Shown here one piece after another: positions 16,964-26,468 of a stretch of 64,000 nt of DNA. The translations under genes were made by a program, and so were the position numbers. Position 1 is the first letter of the stretch. The number at the start of each line of letters is the position of its first letter. Under the pieces are notes generated by a model, which did not search any database, had not been told where the DNA came from, and was given only the letters and a program-made list of their open reading frames with translations. Source of the DNA: Natronococcus sp. AD-5 (GTDB lineage Archaea > Halobacteriota > Halobacteria > Halobacteriales > Natrialbaceae); contig NZ_CP132294.1 of assembly GCF_030734285.1 (NCBI RefSeq), forward strand, positions 2,604,001 to 2,668,000. The letters run 5' to 3'.

Positions 16964-17084
16964 GAGTACCCGGGTGGTCACCGAACCGCTATATAACGCT
17001 ATCCGGTAAATATACGAGATTCCTAGTACATCATTATATTTCCCTTATAGCAGAAATCGAACTACAGCGTGCCGCTCGCGATCG

Positions 17085-17552
17085 CTACTCGAGCATCGCG
17101 CCGTGTTCGTCGATCTCTCCGCGAACGATCCGCGTCGAGGAGATGCGCTCGCCGTCTTCGGCGAGTACGTACGGAGCGACGATCCCGGTCAGCGGATCGA
17201 GTCCTCGGTTTCTCCGGGTTTCGTTGACCGCCTCGAGTTCGTCGACGGTTTCGGGCGAGGTGACCAGTGCGTCGATCGCGGGGTCGTCGGAGATGATCCC
17301 CTGCGGATCGTCGAGTTCGCGGATCGTGGCGGCGCGATCCCACTCGTCGATGGCGTCTACGACCGACTCGAGGGATTCCTTTCGCTCCTCGTACGGCGGG
17401 ATCGGCCGCGGGACGGAGCGCGTCTCGACGGCGAGCTCGTCGCTCGTCAACCCGACGATCACGCCCGCCTCGCCGAACCGGAGGGCGTGCGACAACAGCA
17501 CCCGATGTCCGTCGTGGATCGGTCCGAACGTACCGGCGACTGCAGCGCGCAT
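17085..17552 (-). CDS. coaD: Phosphopantetheine adenylyltransferase
   Basis: Fourth step of coenzyme A synthesis: 4'-phosphopantetheine plus ATP gives dephospho-CoA. The 155 residues match the archaeal/eukaryotic-type enzyme of the nucleotidyltransferase superfamily. AGTFGPIHDGHRVLLSHAL holds the (H/T)xGH motif, VGLTSDELAV follows, and ISSTRIVRGEIDEHG is the second ATP-binding (ISSTxxR) motif. Cytoplasmic. The start ATG gives MRAAVAGTFG, with the first beta strand at the N-terminus as expected. No other CoA-biosynthesis gene adjoins it. Confidence 0.92.
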   Translation of the reverse strand: MRAAVAGTFGPIHDGHRVLLSHALRFGEAGVIVGLTSDELAVETRSVPRPIPPYEERKESLESVVDAIDEWDRAATIRELDDPQGIISDDPAIDALVTSPETVDELEAVNETRRNRGLDPLTGIVAPYVLAEDGERISSTRIVRGEIDEHGAMLE

Positions 17553-17661
17553 ACCGCTTCGACGAGGCCGAGGAGCAAGAAGGCCACGTCGTCGAACGAA
17601 GGGGGCCTTCTGCGACTCGCTGATGACGGTGGTCGACGCGCGGCGAGTTCGCTCCGGAACG

Positions 17662-17926
17662 AAAAAACGGCGGACGAACGCCGCGTTTGGAGCCGAACGG
17701 GAGCGCGTTTCTGCGACCCTTTCGGCCGTCGTTCGCGAACCTCGCTTGCGTGGGATCCGCTACTGAGCCTTCCCACCATCCGCGATCGCGGACGGGTTAC
17801 GGGTCGCTTCGGTCTCCTTCGAGGCGTTTACCTTGTCCCCGTATGACCGGGTCTTCAGTTGTACCTCTCGCTCGATTAGTTCGTAATCGAGTCGTTCGGT
17901 GTCTCCTCGCGGCTTCGTCCGCTACA
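17662..17926 (-). ncRNA. Candidate small RNA
   Basis: A minus-strand TATA-like caaagtttatgtgcataggt (17941-17960) has no gene behind it. About 265 bases on, a hairpin (cggcg-ttcgtc-cgccg) followed by six T residues lies at 17662-17683, a plausible terminator. No coding-like frame fills the interval. The transcript start is estimated from TATA spacing. It matches no RNA family I recognise (not tRNA, 7S or RNase P). Confidence 0.3.
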
Positions 17927-18154
17927 GTATGTAGTATGCTACCTATGCACATAAACTTTGCTCGTCTCAGTCTTCCCGGAACGCCGGATACGGGGGACGA
18001 TCCTCAAGAAACCGATTATTCGATTCGACCTCGCCGAACCTCGCACCGGGATCGAATACCGGGGGCGAACGAATCGAGGACGAGCGATCCGTCGCTGTGA
18101 GCGATTCCGCGACGTTCTTATTAGCGCACGGGACGTACTGTGATACCAAATAGC

Positions 18155-18520
18155 ATGTTCGAGGAGTTCTCGGCCGGCTACTACATCGGTCGACTCCGCG
18201 TCGCGGCGTACGACGGGGAACACGCGGTCATGGAGCGCACGCAGCACGAAGCGGCGAACGAGCAGGTGTACGACGTCGGCGACGGCATCGGACGATCGGA
18301 TCAGCCGCTTCTCGTGAAGGTAGACGAACGTCACTTCCCCGTCCTCGGGGCCGACGACGTGCCGTCGGGGACGCTCGCCGTTCCCGACGGCGTCCTCGAG
18401 GCGACTCGAGTCGACGAGCCGCCGACGATGCGGGCGGTTCTGGTCGCGAAAGCGGACCGGGCGACTCAGTTCCTGGAGTGGTTCACGCCCTACACGGTAA
18501 ACGAGCCCGACTACGCGTAG
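18155..18520 (+). CDS. DUF5802-type haloarchaeal protein
   Basis: 121 residues, beginning MFEEFSAGYYIGRLRVAAYD, with a beta-rich body (PLLVKVDERHFPVLGADDVP, then GTLAVPDGVLEAT). It matches the small haloarchaeal family I know as DUF5802; the function is unknown. ATG 18155 is chosen over 18140 because family members begin at MFEEFS. No membrane segment or metal motif. The stop codon lies within a hairpin (18502-18525) with a following T-rich run, so the message probably ends there. Confidence 0.8.
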   Translation: MFEEFSAGYYIGRLRVAAYDGEHAVMERTQHEAANEQVYDVGDGIGRSDQPLLVKVDERHFPVLGADDVPSGTLAVPDGVLEATRVDEPPTMRAVLVAKADRATQFLEWFTPYTVNEPDYA

Positions 18521-18531
18521 GCTCGGGTTTT
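18502..18531 (+). terminator. Hairpin with T-run after the DUF5802 gene
   Basis: cgagcc pairs with ggctcg across a 12-base loop containing the end of the gene, followed by ggttttat. The loop is long and the T-run short, so confidence is moderate. Confidence 0.4.
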
Positions 18532-18766
18532 ATAGCGAGGAGAAGACCGAGCGGTCCGGAACCGCCGTCGGTGAGCGCGGCGGCTCAGTCGTCGCTCGGA
18601 CTCCTCGCCGGTTTCGGTCGACGTGCTACGGCCATCACGTTTCGAATCGGTATACGAAAAGTTTCGCAACCACGCCCATCTGGCGGCTCAGCCCGCGCGC
18701 TTCTACACACGGTCGCGGGCATTTTAACGGTCGACGGCGTGGCGGGTCACACGACGGTGCGTCCGT

Positions 18767-19312
18767 CTAGTGGACGCTCACGACGCCGTCTTCGACGGTG
18801 ATATCGATGAGGCTCGTCGCCTCGAACTCCGTCTCGTCGAGCGCGGAGTCGCCGACCTTCCGCATGACGACGACGATATCGGTGATCTCGGCGCCGATGT
18901 CGGAGAGCGATTCGCAGATCGCCGCCAGCGTCCCGCCGGTCGAGAGCATGTCGTCGATGACGACCACGCGGTCTCCCTCCTCGATGTCGTTGATGTACAT
19001 CTCCGATTCCGAGTAGCCCGTCTCCTGGTGGAGCGACACCTCTCCCTCGAGGCCGTACGGGCGTTTGCGGATCACGACCAACGGAACGTCGGTCTGGAGC
19101 GAGACGGCGGTCGCGAGGTGGATCCCCATCGCCTCGGGCGCGACGATCTTGTCGACGTTCAGGTCGGCGGTCTTCATGACCTCGATGACGACCTCTCGCA
19201 GGAGGGCGGGGTCGAGCATCGGCACGCCGTTACTGATCGGGTGCACGAGGTACTCGTAGCCGTCCTTGTCGATGACCGGTGCGTCGTCGAGGGAGTCGAG
19301 AAGTCGCTCCAT
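18767..19312 (-). CDS. hpt: Hypoxanthine/guanine phosphoribosyltransferase
   Basis: Purine salvage: transfers phosphoribosyl from PRPP to hypoxanthine or guanine. The 181 residues correspond to archaeal HGPRTase, which is related to adenine phosphoribosyltransferases. [20 protein letters not shown] is the PRPP-binding loop. [20 protein letters not shown] and [15 protein letters not shown] are archaeal-type active-site flanks. Cytoplasmic. The assignment between HGPRT and APRT rests on overall similarity to the archaeal HGPRT group. It is divergent from the MEDS histidine kinase with a 125-base gap. Confidence 0.9.
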   Translation of the reverse strand: MERLLDSLDDAPVIDKDGYEYLVHPISNGVPMLDPALLREVVIEVMKTADLNVDKIVAPEAMGIHLATAVSLQTDVPLVVIRKRPYGLEGEVSLHQETGYSESEMYINDIEEGDRVVVIDDMLSTGGTLAAICESLSDIGAEITDIVVVMRKVGDSALDETEFEATSLIDITVEDGVVSVH

Positions 19313-19437
19313 ACCGTGGGTTCGAATAATCCGAGTAAAAGCGGTTCGTTCTCGAGAACTCGCGCCGTGCGATCGATCCTCGCGGCGGCGATATTAGCTA
19401 CAGTACGTTTAACCGTTTCGCGCGAAAAGGGCTGTTA

Positions 19438-21876
19438 ATGAGTCAACAGGCCGAAGGCGGAACCGGCGAGGAGATGCTAGGCCTCGAAAGCGGACTCGAC
19501 GCGCTCCGCCAGAGTCAGGATTTTCGCGGACCCGTCGAATCGCTCGACGACCACGAGCGCGCGAACGATCACTTCGCGCTGATCTACGAGAGCCGCGAGG
19601 ACCAGTTCGCGGCCGTCATGCCCTTCATCCGCCAGGGTCTCGAGCGGGGCGAGCAGTGTCTGTACATCGCCGACGAGAACTCCAGGGCGGAGATTCTCGC
19701 GGCGATGCGCGAGTACGGCATCGACGCGGACGCCGCGCTCGAATCGGGCGCGCTGATGGTTCACACCAAGCAGGATACCTACCTCCGGGGCGGATCCTTC
19801 GATCCCGACGAGATGATCGCGTTCCTCGCCGACGCCGTCGACGATGCGATCGAAGAGCACGAGGGACTGCGAGTCACGGGCGAGATGACCTGGGTCTTCG
19901 GTGACGACCCCGACGTCGACGACCTCATGGAGTACGAGGGGAAGCTCAACCGCCTCTTTCCCGGCGTGAACGGGATCGCGCTCTGTCAGTACAACCGCGA
20001 GCGGTTTTCTCCGGAGATCGTCCGGGACGTCGTCCGGACCCACCCCCACATCATCCACGACAACGTCGTCTCTCACAACTTCTACTACACGCCGCCCGAG
20101 GAGTTCTTCGGCCCCGACCAGCCCGCCAACGAAGTCGATCGGATGCTCGGAACGCTGCGCGATCGCACCGAGGCGAAAGCGAAACTGGAGGATCACCAGC
20201 AGTTCCTGCGCAAGCAGAACGAAGTGACGGCCGATCCGAATCGCTCGTTCGAGGAGAAGCTCCAGACGCTGTTCGAGCTCGGGTGCGAGCGGTTCGATCT
20301 CGAACTCGGGGCGATGGCCCGCGTCGACGCCGAGGACGACTGGTTCGAGGTCGAGCACGTCAGCGACGAGCACGAGCACTTCGAGCCCGGCGTCGAACTG
20401 CCGCTCTCGGAGACCTACTGCACCGCCGCCACCGAAATCAAGGCTGCGGGGAGCGTCTCGGATCCTCGAGCGGAAGGATACGACGACATCACCGTCTACC
20501 AGCAGTTCGGCATCCGGGCGTATCTCGGCACCTACGTGGCGGTCGAGGGCGGCACCGATCGGACGTTCTTCTTCGTCTCGTCCGAACCGCGCGAGGACGG
20601 CTTCTCCGAGGACGAACGCGCGTTTCTCCAGCTGATGGGCCAGTGGGTCCAGTACGAGCTCAGGCACCGCCGGCGCGAACGAGAGCAACAGACGCTGTAC
20701 GAGATCGCCGCCGATACGGACCGGACGTTCGACGAGAAAATCCAGATGCTGTTCGACCTCGGCTGTGACCGGTTCGACCTCGAACTGGGCGGTATCGCCC
20801 GAATCGATCCGTCGACCGATCTGTTCGAGGTCGAATCCGTCAGCGACGAGCACGAACACCTCGTGCAGGGGGTGCAGGTCGACCTCTCGGAGACGTACTG
20901 TCGCGTCCTCACGTCCGAAGGGCAGACGGCCGGCATCACGAACCCCACGGACGACGGCTTCGAAGACGCCCTCGCGTACGAGGAGTTCGGCGTAAACGCC
21001 TACCTCGGGACGCGCATCGGGCTCGAGGGCGATTTCGACAGGACGCTGTTCTTCGTCGCGTCCGACCCGCGGGACGTGACGTTCTCGGAGGCCGAACGCA
21101 CCTTCCTCCACCTGATGGGGCAGTGGGTCCAGTACGAACTCGAGTACCAGCACCGCGAACGAGCGCTCAGGGAGACGGTCGACCAGTTACAGCAGTCGAA
21201 CGACCGGCTGAAACAGTTCGCCTACGCCGCCTCCCACGACCTTCAGGAGCCGCTGCGGATGGTCTCGAGCTACCTGCAATTGCTCGAGAGCCAGTACGGC
21301 GACGAACTCGACGAGGAGGCGGCGGAGTACATCGACTTCGCGGTCGACGGCGCGGGCCGAATGCGAGCGATGGTCGACGACCTCCTCGCGTACTCGCGGG
21401 TCGAACAGTCCGTCGGCGAGTTCGAACCGGTCGACTGCAACGCGGTCCTCGAGCGGGTCAGGAACGATCTTCAGGTACAGATCGAGGAGAGCGACGCGGA
21501 GATCGTCACCGACTCCCTCCCGACGGTGAGCGGTAATTGCGAGCAACTCGAGCAACTGTTCACCAACCTGCTCTCGAACGCCATCAAGTACAGCGGCGAC
21601 GACGCGCCCCGCGTCGAGATCACCGTCAGCCGGCGGTCCGACCGGTGGGAGTTCGCGGTCGCCGACGACGGAATCGGCATCGAACCGGAGAAGACCGAGA
21701 AAATATTCGAGGTCTTCAAGCGACTCCACCACGACGACGAGTATCCGGGGACGGGAATCGGACTCTCGTTGTGCCAGGAGATCGTCGAGAACCACGGCGG
21801 CGAGATCCGGGTCGACTCCGAACCCGACGAGGGCTCGACGTTCTCCTTTACCCTCCCACAGCGGAGGACACAGTGA
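19438..21876 (+). CDS. MEDS-GAF-GAF sensor histidine kinase
   Basis: 812 residues. About 45-215 is a MEDS/DICT-like sensor (YESREDQFAAVMPFIRQGLE, GLRVTGEMTWVFGD). Two GAF domains follow (about 260-415 and 425-575) that are clear duplicates: FDLELGAMARVDAED and FDLELGGIARIDPST, both followed by VSDEHEH and by LSETYC. Then come HisKA (YAASHDLQEPLRMVSSYLQ, phospho-accepting His600) and HATPase_c (LLSNAIKYSG, DDGIGIEPEKTEKIF, PGTGIGLSLCQEI). There is no membrane segment, so it is a cytoplasmic sensor. The downstream response regulator begins 11 bases after its stop and is the obvious partner. The ligand is unknown. Cysteines in the GAFs (one per repeat at SETYC) could bind a cofactor. Confidence 0.9.
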   Translation: MSQQAEGGTGEEMLGLESGLDALRQSQDFRGPVESLDDHERANDHFALIYESREDQFAAVMPFIRQGLERGEQCLYIADENSRAEILAAMREYGIDADAALESGALMVHTKQDTYLRGGSFDPDEMIAFLADAVDDAIEEHEGLRVTGEMTWVFGDDPDVDDLMEYEGKLNRLFPGVNGIALCQYNRERFSPEIVRDVVRTHPHIIHDNVVSHNFYYTPPEEFFGPDQPANEVDRMLGTLRDRTEAKAKLEDHQQFLRKQNEVTADPNRSFEEKLQTLFELGCERFDLELGAMARVDAEDDWFEVEHVSDEHEHFEPGVELPLSETYCTAATEIKAAGSVSDPRAEGYDDITVYQQFGIRAYLGTYVAVEGGTDRTFFFVSSEPREDGFSEDERAFLQLMGQWVQYELRHRRREREQQTLYEIAADTDRTFDEKIQMLFDLGCDRFDLELGGIARIDPSTDLFEVESVSDEHEHLVQGVQVDLSETYCRVLTSEGQTAGITNPTDDGFEDALAYEEFGVNAYLGTRIGLEGDFDRTLFFVASDPRDVTFSEAERTFLHLMGQWVQYELEYQHRERALRETVDQLQQSNDRLKQFAYAASHDLQEPLRMVSSYLQLLESQYGDELDEEAAEYIDFAVDGAGRMRAMVDDLLAYSRVEQSVGEFEPVDCNAVLERVRNDLQVQIEESDAEIVTDSLPTVSGNCEQLEQLFTNLLSNAIKYSGDDAPRVEITVSRRSDRWEFAVADDGIGIEPEKTEKIFEVFKRLHHDDEYPGTGIGLSLCQEIVENHGGEIRVDSEPDEGSTFSFTLPQRRTQ

Positions 21877-21886
21877 GGCGTGCCAG

Positions 21887-22333
21887 ATGGTGACGGACGA
21901 CATCGACATCTTGCTGGTCGAGGACAATCACGGCGACGTTCATCTGGTGGAACGATCCTTCACCGCCCGAGAGCTCCCGGGGACGCTACACGCGGTCCAG
22001 ACGGGTGACGAAGCGCTCGACTGGCTCTACCGGCGGAACGACTTCGCGGACGCGCCGCGCCCCGATCTCGTGTTGCTGGACCTGAATCTGCCGGCGACCA
22101 GCGGTCACACCGTGCTGGAGGCGATCAAAACCGATCCGGTCCTGAAGCAGATCCCGGTGACCATCCTGACGAGTTCGCGGGCCGAAGACGACCTGACCGA
22201 GGCCTACGAATCGTACGCCAACGCGTGTTTGATCAAGCCCGTCGATCCCGACGAGTTCGCGGATCGCATCCAGGCGTTCGTGGATTTTTGGGTCTCCACC
22301 GCGACGCTACCGCCGGCTTCGGAGACGGAGTGA
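21887..22333 (+). CDS. Response regulator (Rcp1-like single receiver domain)
   Basis: 148 residues forming one CheY-like receiver. ILLVEDNHGDVHLVERSF holds the acidic pair, LVLLDLNLPATSG the phospho-accepting Asp65, TSSRAEDD the Thr/Ser switch, and CLIKPVDPDEF the conserved Lys. The LPATSGHTVLEAIK style is that of phytochrome-partner (Rcp1) regulators. There is no output domain, so signalling is by protein contact. It follows the histidine kinase by 11 bases and is probably cotranscribed with it. Confidence 0.92.
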   Translation: MVTDDIDILLVEDNHGDVHLVERSFTARELPGTLHAVQTGDEALDWLYRRNDFADAPRPDLVLLDLNLPATSGHTVLEAIKTDPVLKQIPVTILTSSRAEDDLTEAYESYANACLIKPVDPDEFADRIQAFVDFWVSTATLPPASETE

Positions 22334-22334
22334 C

Positions 22335-22590
22335 GGCCGCCTAATCTGCGTCCACGACGAGAGGATCGGTATCGACCCCGACGAACACGAGCGGATCTTC
22401 GACGCCTTCGATCGACTCCACGGTCGCGAGGAGGACGACGGAACGGGGGTCGGACTCGCGCTCTGTGAGCGGATCGTCGAACGCCACGGCGGCGACATCC
22501 GGGTCGAGTCCGAACCGGGACGCGGATCCACGTTCTCGCTCACGCTTCCGACGCTGACCGACGGCGACCGATACCGTCGTGAGACCCCCT
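22335..22590 (+). pseudogene. Histidine kinase HATPase relic
   Basis: Immediately after the response regulator, one frame reads GIDPDEHERIFDAFDRLHGR, then a GTGVGLALCERIVERHGG block and ending STFSLTLPTLTDGD. This is the G1-G2 part of a HATPase_c domain, homologous to the C-terminus of the intact kinase at 19438. No start, HisKA domain or N-box remains. It is the tail of a deleted second kinase, or a leftover of a duplicated kinase-regulator unit. The frame is open further on, but homology stops here. Confidence 0.75.
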
Positions 22591-22716
22591 CCCTCGGGTG
22601 CCGGACGCTCGAGCGCGCCGCTCGTCGATCCCGAGCCGCGCTGCGAGCGACGGCCCGATCCCCGCCCCCGAAGAGCAAAGCCGCTGCTCGAGGTAGCGTG
22701 CCGACTGGACGAGACC

Positions 22717-23913
22717 ATGCTAGGAGAGAACACTGCTCAAACGAGACGAACGTTCCTCCGAACGGTCGGCGTCGCGGGACTCGCCGGCGTCGCCGTCCCG
22801 TCCGGAGCGCGGACCGGACGTGCGAGCTACGAGACGATCACCGTACCCGACGACCGTTCGACGATTCAGGCGGCCGTCGACGACGCCGAGCCCGGAACCC
22901 TCGTCCTCCTCGAGCCGGGCACGTACGAGGAGTCCGTCGAGGTCGCGACGCCGGAGCTCACGATCCGAGGAACGGACCGCAACGGGGTCGTCATGGACGG
23001 CGGGTTCGACCGGGATCACGGGTTCGCCGTCGAAGCGGACGGCGTCGCGCTGGAGAACGTGACCGCGCGACACTACCGGGTCAACGGCTTCTACTGGCGG
23101 ACCGTCGACGGATTCCGGGGGAGCTACCTCACGGCGTACAACAACGGCGACTACGGCGTCTACGCCTACCGCTCGCGCGACGGCCGGTTCGAGCACAGCT
23201 ACGCGTCGGGACACGTCAGCGCCGGGTTCTACCTCGGACGGAACCACCCGTTCGAGGCGGTGATCGAGAACGTCGTGGCCGAACACAACAACCTGGGGTA
23301 CTCCGGGACGAGCGCGGGCGGCGACCTGACGATCCGGGACTCGACCTGGCGGTACAACAGGGCCGGAATCGTTCCGAACACGCTGGACGACCTCGACCCG
23401 CCACAGGAATCGAACCGTATCGTGAACAACGAGGTCTCCGAGAACCACAACGCCGAGGCGCCCGCGAAGGAGCTCACCTACCCGGCGTTCGGGACGGGAA
23501 TCCTCCTCTGGGGCGGCTTGGACAACCTCGTCGAGGGCAACGACGTGTGCGACCACGAGAACTTCGGCATCGCCGTCGAACCGAACGTCGTCGAGCCGTC
23601 GGGAAACGTGGTGCGGGAGAACGACGTCGGCGGGTCCGGAGTCGCCGATCTGGCGCTCGGGCGTCCCGCGGGAGACGGCAACCGGTTCGCGGGCAACGAG
23701 TTCCGCTCGAGCCTTCCCCCAGACGTCGAGACCGATGCGAGCGACGGGGACGACCGAGTTACCGCGGTGTACGAAGACCAGGAGGAACGCGCCGAGGGCG
23801 ACGTCGCGGCCGGCGACTGGCGCGACCAGCCGACGCCGGACGACCGACCGACGATGCCGGATCCGGAGGGGCCGCCCCGGCCCGCGGAGAAGGGAGCGTC
23901 GTGGGAGACGTAA
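22717..23913 (+). CDS. Secreted parallel beta-helix (PbH1) protein
   Basis: 398 residues. A Tat signal, TRRTFLRTVGVAGLAGVAVP, lies at residues 9-28. YETITVPDDRSTIQAAVDDA then begins a right-handed beta-helix of NosD/pectate-lyase-like repeats (DGVALENVTARHYRVNGFYW, GTGILLWGGLDNLVEGNDVC). The last 60 residues are low-complexity Asp/Pro. The TIQAAVDDAEPGTLVLLEPG block is typical of surface carbohydrate-binding or polysaccharide-lyase-fold proteins. No catalytic site is evident. It is exported folded, probably to the cell surface. ATG 22717 is chosen because the Tat motif then sits at the right distance. Confidence 0.85.
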   Translation: MLGENTAQTRRTFLRTVGVAGLAGVAVPSGARTGRASYETITVPDDRSTIQAAVDDAEPGTLVLLEPGTYEESVEVATPELTIRGTDRNGVVMDGGFDRDHGFAVEADGVALENVTARHYRVNGFYWRTVDGFRGSYLTAYNNGDYGVYAYRSRDGRFEHSYASGHVSAGFYLGRNHPFEAVIENVVAEHNNLGYSGTSAGGDLTIRDSTWRYNRAGIVPNTLDDLDPPQESNRIVNNEVSENHNAEAPAKELTYPAFGTGILLWGGLDNLVEGNDVCDHENFGIAVEPNVVEPSGNVVRENDVGGSGVADLALGRPAGDGNRFAGNEFRSSLPPDVETDASDGDDRVTAVYEDQEERAEGDVAAGDWRDQPTPDDRPTMPDPEGPPRPAEKGASWET

Positions 23914-24156
23914 CCGGGAGACGAAACGCGGATTACCCGTCTAGAAACCGCTCTCCCTCGAGACGAGCCGTCACGGCGTCGCCGACGCCGGTGAGGAAGG
24001 GAAACCCCAGCCTGCGACTGCGATCGGCGCGTCGTATCGAACACGGTGTCGGACGTCGTATCGTCGAGCCCGTGCCGGACCGGGGAGTCTCGAGGCCGAC
24101 CGACCGACCACCCGACGCTCATATGTGGGCTCCGGCCGAATACACGGCATCACACG

Positions 24157-24792
24157 ATGATGGCAACGACCCACGCGTTCGCGGCACTCGCGCTCGCCGC
24201 CGCCCTCGCGCTCGTCGCGCCGCAGTTCGCGGTCGTCGTCGCCGTCGCAGCGATCGTCGGAGGACTGTTTCCCGATTTCGACCTCTACGCGGGCCACCGA
24301 CGGACGCTTCACTTTCCCGTCTACTACTGGCTGCTCGCAGCGCCGGCGTCCGCCGTCGCGGTGCTCGTCCCGACCCGAACGACCGTCGCCGTCGCGGTCT
24401 TCCTCCTCGCGGCCGCGCTCCACTCGGTCACGGACGTGTTCGGCGGCGGACTCGAGTTGAGGCCGTGGCGGGGAATCTCCGACCGGGCGGTCTACAGCCA
24501 CTACCACGGCCGCTGGCTCGAGCCGCGACGCTGGGTTCGATACGACGGGTCGCCGGCGGACCTCGCGCTCGCCGGCGCGTTGGCAGTTCCCGGGCTGGTG
24601 GTCTTCGACGGCGTCGTCCGGACCGTCGTGATCGCGCTACTCGCCGTTTCGGCGGGCTACGCGCTCGTGCGAAAGCCGCTCGTCGCGGTCGCCGAGCGAC
24701 TGCTCGAGCGAGTCCCCGAGCCAGTCCTGGCGTGCCTCCCCGATCGGTTCTTGCCGATCGACGAATCGGATCTCGAGCGCATCGGCGACTGA
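24157..24792 (+). CDS. YdjM-like membrane-bound metal-dependent hydrolase (DUF457-like)
   Basis: 211 residues with about five transmembrane segments. MATTHAFAALALAAALALVA and GGLFPDFDLYAGHRRTLHFP carry conserved His and Asp residues of the LexA-binding membrane hydrolase (YdjM) family, and HSVTDVFGGGLELRPWRG holds another. The buried His/Asp set implies a metal. The reaction is unestablished; many relatives have no assigned substrate. The start could be either of two adjacent Met codons (24157, 24160). A TATA element is not obvious. Confidence 0.85.
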   Translation: MMATTHAFAALALAAALALVAPQFAVVVAVAAIVGGLFPDFDLYAGHRRTLHFPVYYWLLAAPASAVAVLVPTRTTVAVAVFLLAAALHSVTDVFGGGLELRPWRGISDRAVYSHYHGRWLEPRRWVRYDGSPADLALAGALAVPGLVVFDGVVRTVVIALLAVSAGYALVRKPLVAVAERLLERVPEPVLACLPDRFLPIDESDLERIGD

Positions 24793-24845
24793 AGCGGACG
24801 TCGCAAAGCGGCGCAGCCGCATCGTTCGAAGCGTCGACGATCGGG

Positions 24846-25937
24846 CTACGACAGCCGCCCGGAGCCGAGTTCGTCGGCCGCGATCATCGCATCGCGGACC
24901 TCGTCGCTACCGACGTCGAACGCGTTGTGAATGGTCTCCTCCTCGGCGACCGCCACCTCCGCAACCCGGTCGAGGTCGTCGTGTGACGGGTCCTCGACGC
25001 CGAGTTCGGCGAGCGTTACGGGAAGATCGACTTCCGCCGAGAAGTCGATCACGTCCTCGACGAAGGCGTTGCTCCGCCCCTCGAGGACGAGTTGCGTGAT
25101 CGTCCCGAAGTTCACCTTCTCGCCGTGGGTCGCGTGGTGAGTCTCCTCGAGTTGCGTGAGCCCGTTGTGAACCGAGTGCGCGGCCGCGATGCCGCCGTTT
25201 TCGAACCCGAGCCCGCTCAGGAGCGTGTTCGCCTCGGTGACCGCCTCGACGCTCTCGGTAACGATATTCCGCTCGAGGGCCCGTATCGACGAGACGGCGT
25301 GATCCCGCAACAGGTCGTAGCACAGCCTCGAGAGCGAGTGGGCGGCGTAGGTCGGGTCCTCGTCGAAGAAGTTCTCCCCGTCCGTTCGGCGAACCGCGTC
25401 GGCCTCGAACCACGTCGCCATCGCGTCCGCGATCCCCGATTTGAAGAACCGGACGGGGGCGCCGGCGATAACCGACGTGTCGACGAGCACCAGGTCCGGG
25501 TGCGTTTCGTAGAACCGGTACCGTTCGAACTCGCCCTCCTCGGAGTAGATCACGGAGAGACTCGAGGTCGGCGCGTCGGTCGAGGCGATCGTCGGCATCG
25601 AAACCATCGCGCCGCCCGCGTTTTCCCTGACGGCTTTCGCGGTATCGAGCGCTTTCCCGCCACCGGCGCCGACGATCACCCCCGCGTCGACCTCCCGGGC
25701 GACCTCCGTTATGCGATCGATCTCCACCTCGGAGGCCTCCCCGCCGAACTCCTCGAGCGTCGTGTCGACGTCGCTCCCCTCGAGGCTCGCTTCGGCCCCC
25801 CCGCCGACGATCTCGAGGACGTCCGCGTCGCCGAGTACCAGCGCCGACTCCGCGAGCGGCTCGACTCGTTCGCCGAGCTGGTCGAGCGCATCGCGTCCCT
25901 GAACGTACTCCATCGGAGATTTAAACGAGCGAATCAC
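24846..25937 (-). CDS. gldA: Glycerol dehydrogenase
   Basis: Oxidises glycerol to dihydroxyacetone with NAD+, feeding the haloarchaeal glycerol/DHA route. 363 residues in the iron-containing-alcohol-dehydrogenase family. GAGGGKALDTAKAV is the NAD loop. SMPTIASTDAPTSSLSVIY is diagnostic for GldA rather than glycerol-1-phosphate dehydrogenase. Zinc ligands are likely Asp in GIADAMATWFEAD, His in AAAHSVHNGL and His in HATHGEKVNFG. I chose GTG 25937 because MIRSFKSPMEYVQG matches the usual N-terminus; ATG 25913 would shorten it by eight residues. Confidence 0.88.
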   Translation of the reverse strand: MIRSFKSPMEYVQGRDALDQLGERVEPLAESALVLGDADVLEIVGGGAEASLEGSDVDTTLEEFGGEASEVEIDRITEVAREVDAGVIVGAGGGKALDTAKAVRENAGGAMVSMPTIASTDAPTSSLSVIYSEEGEFERYRFYETHPDLVLVDTSVIAGAPVRFFKSGIADAMATWFEADAVRRTDGENFFDEDPTYAAHSLSRLCYDLLRDHAVSSIRALERNIVTESVEAVTEANTLLSGLGFENGGIAAAHSVHNGLTQLEETHHATHGEKVNFGTITQLVLEGRSNAFVEDVIDFSAEVDLPVTLAELGVEDPSHDDLDRVAEVAVAEEETIHNAFDVGSDEVRDAMIAADELGSGRLS

Positions 25938-26234
25938 GACTTCTCGAAGGCGATCGGAAGAGAAATAGGCGTATGCTTGCAATGGGAGCCACCGACTCGT
26001 CGATCGCGATATCCTTCGCTGGAGCGTGCACAACGGGACGGAGTGCGGTACGTGATTACTCCCGTGAACTGTCACCCGTCGCACCGGCGGTGGGTCGATT
26101 TCCCGGACTCGTGATCGCCACACCGGACCGCTCAGCAGCGGCTACCGACCTTATTTTCGGATCGATATTCTCATGTGTTATCCTATGGAAGGTTTATGAT
26201 CATCTCCGATGGTAATGGGGACGGAGGTAGCAAT
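25938..26234. other. Divergent intergenic promoter region
   Basis: About 300 bases between glycerol dehydrogenase and the small ORF at 26235. An AT-rich TATA-like segment near 26150-26200 and the purine-rich gacggaggt just before 26235 are the only signals seen. Confidence 0.4.
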
Positions 26235-26465
26235 ATGAACTACGAATCGTCTATCGGACCACCGTGCGAGCGACTCGGTGATCGCGAGCGATACGGGTGG
26301 GCGGCGCTTTCGCGGGATAGAGCGTACAACGAGGTGCTCCACTTCGCCCGGGCAACGGAAACGACGCTCGAGTTAGCCACGGTCGAAGAAGGGGCGGAGC
26401 TCCCACGACGCGACCACCCGTCGGAAATCGGCGAAATCGGCGAAGAAAACCGCCGCGAGCGATGA
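26235..26465 (+). CDS. Small hypothetical protein coupled to the thermonuclease
   Basis: 76 residues (MNYESSIGPPCERLGDRERY...; tail EIGEIGEENRRER). A strong Shine-Dalgarno-like ggaggt lies 6 bases before the ATG, unusual in this mostly leaderless genome, which supports the start. It ends three bases before the thermonuclease ATG, so cotranscription and coupling are likely. There is no signal peptide, membrane helix or known motif. It might modulate or chaperone the nuclease, but that is speculation. Confidence 0.5.
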   Translation: MNYESSIGPPCERLGDRERYGWAALSRDRAYNEVLHFARATETTLELATVEEGAELPRRDHPSEIGEIGEENRRER

Positions 26466-26468
26466 CCG

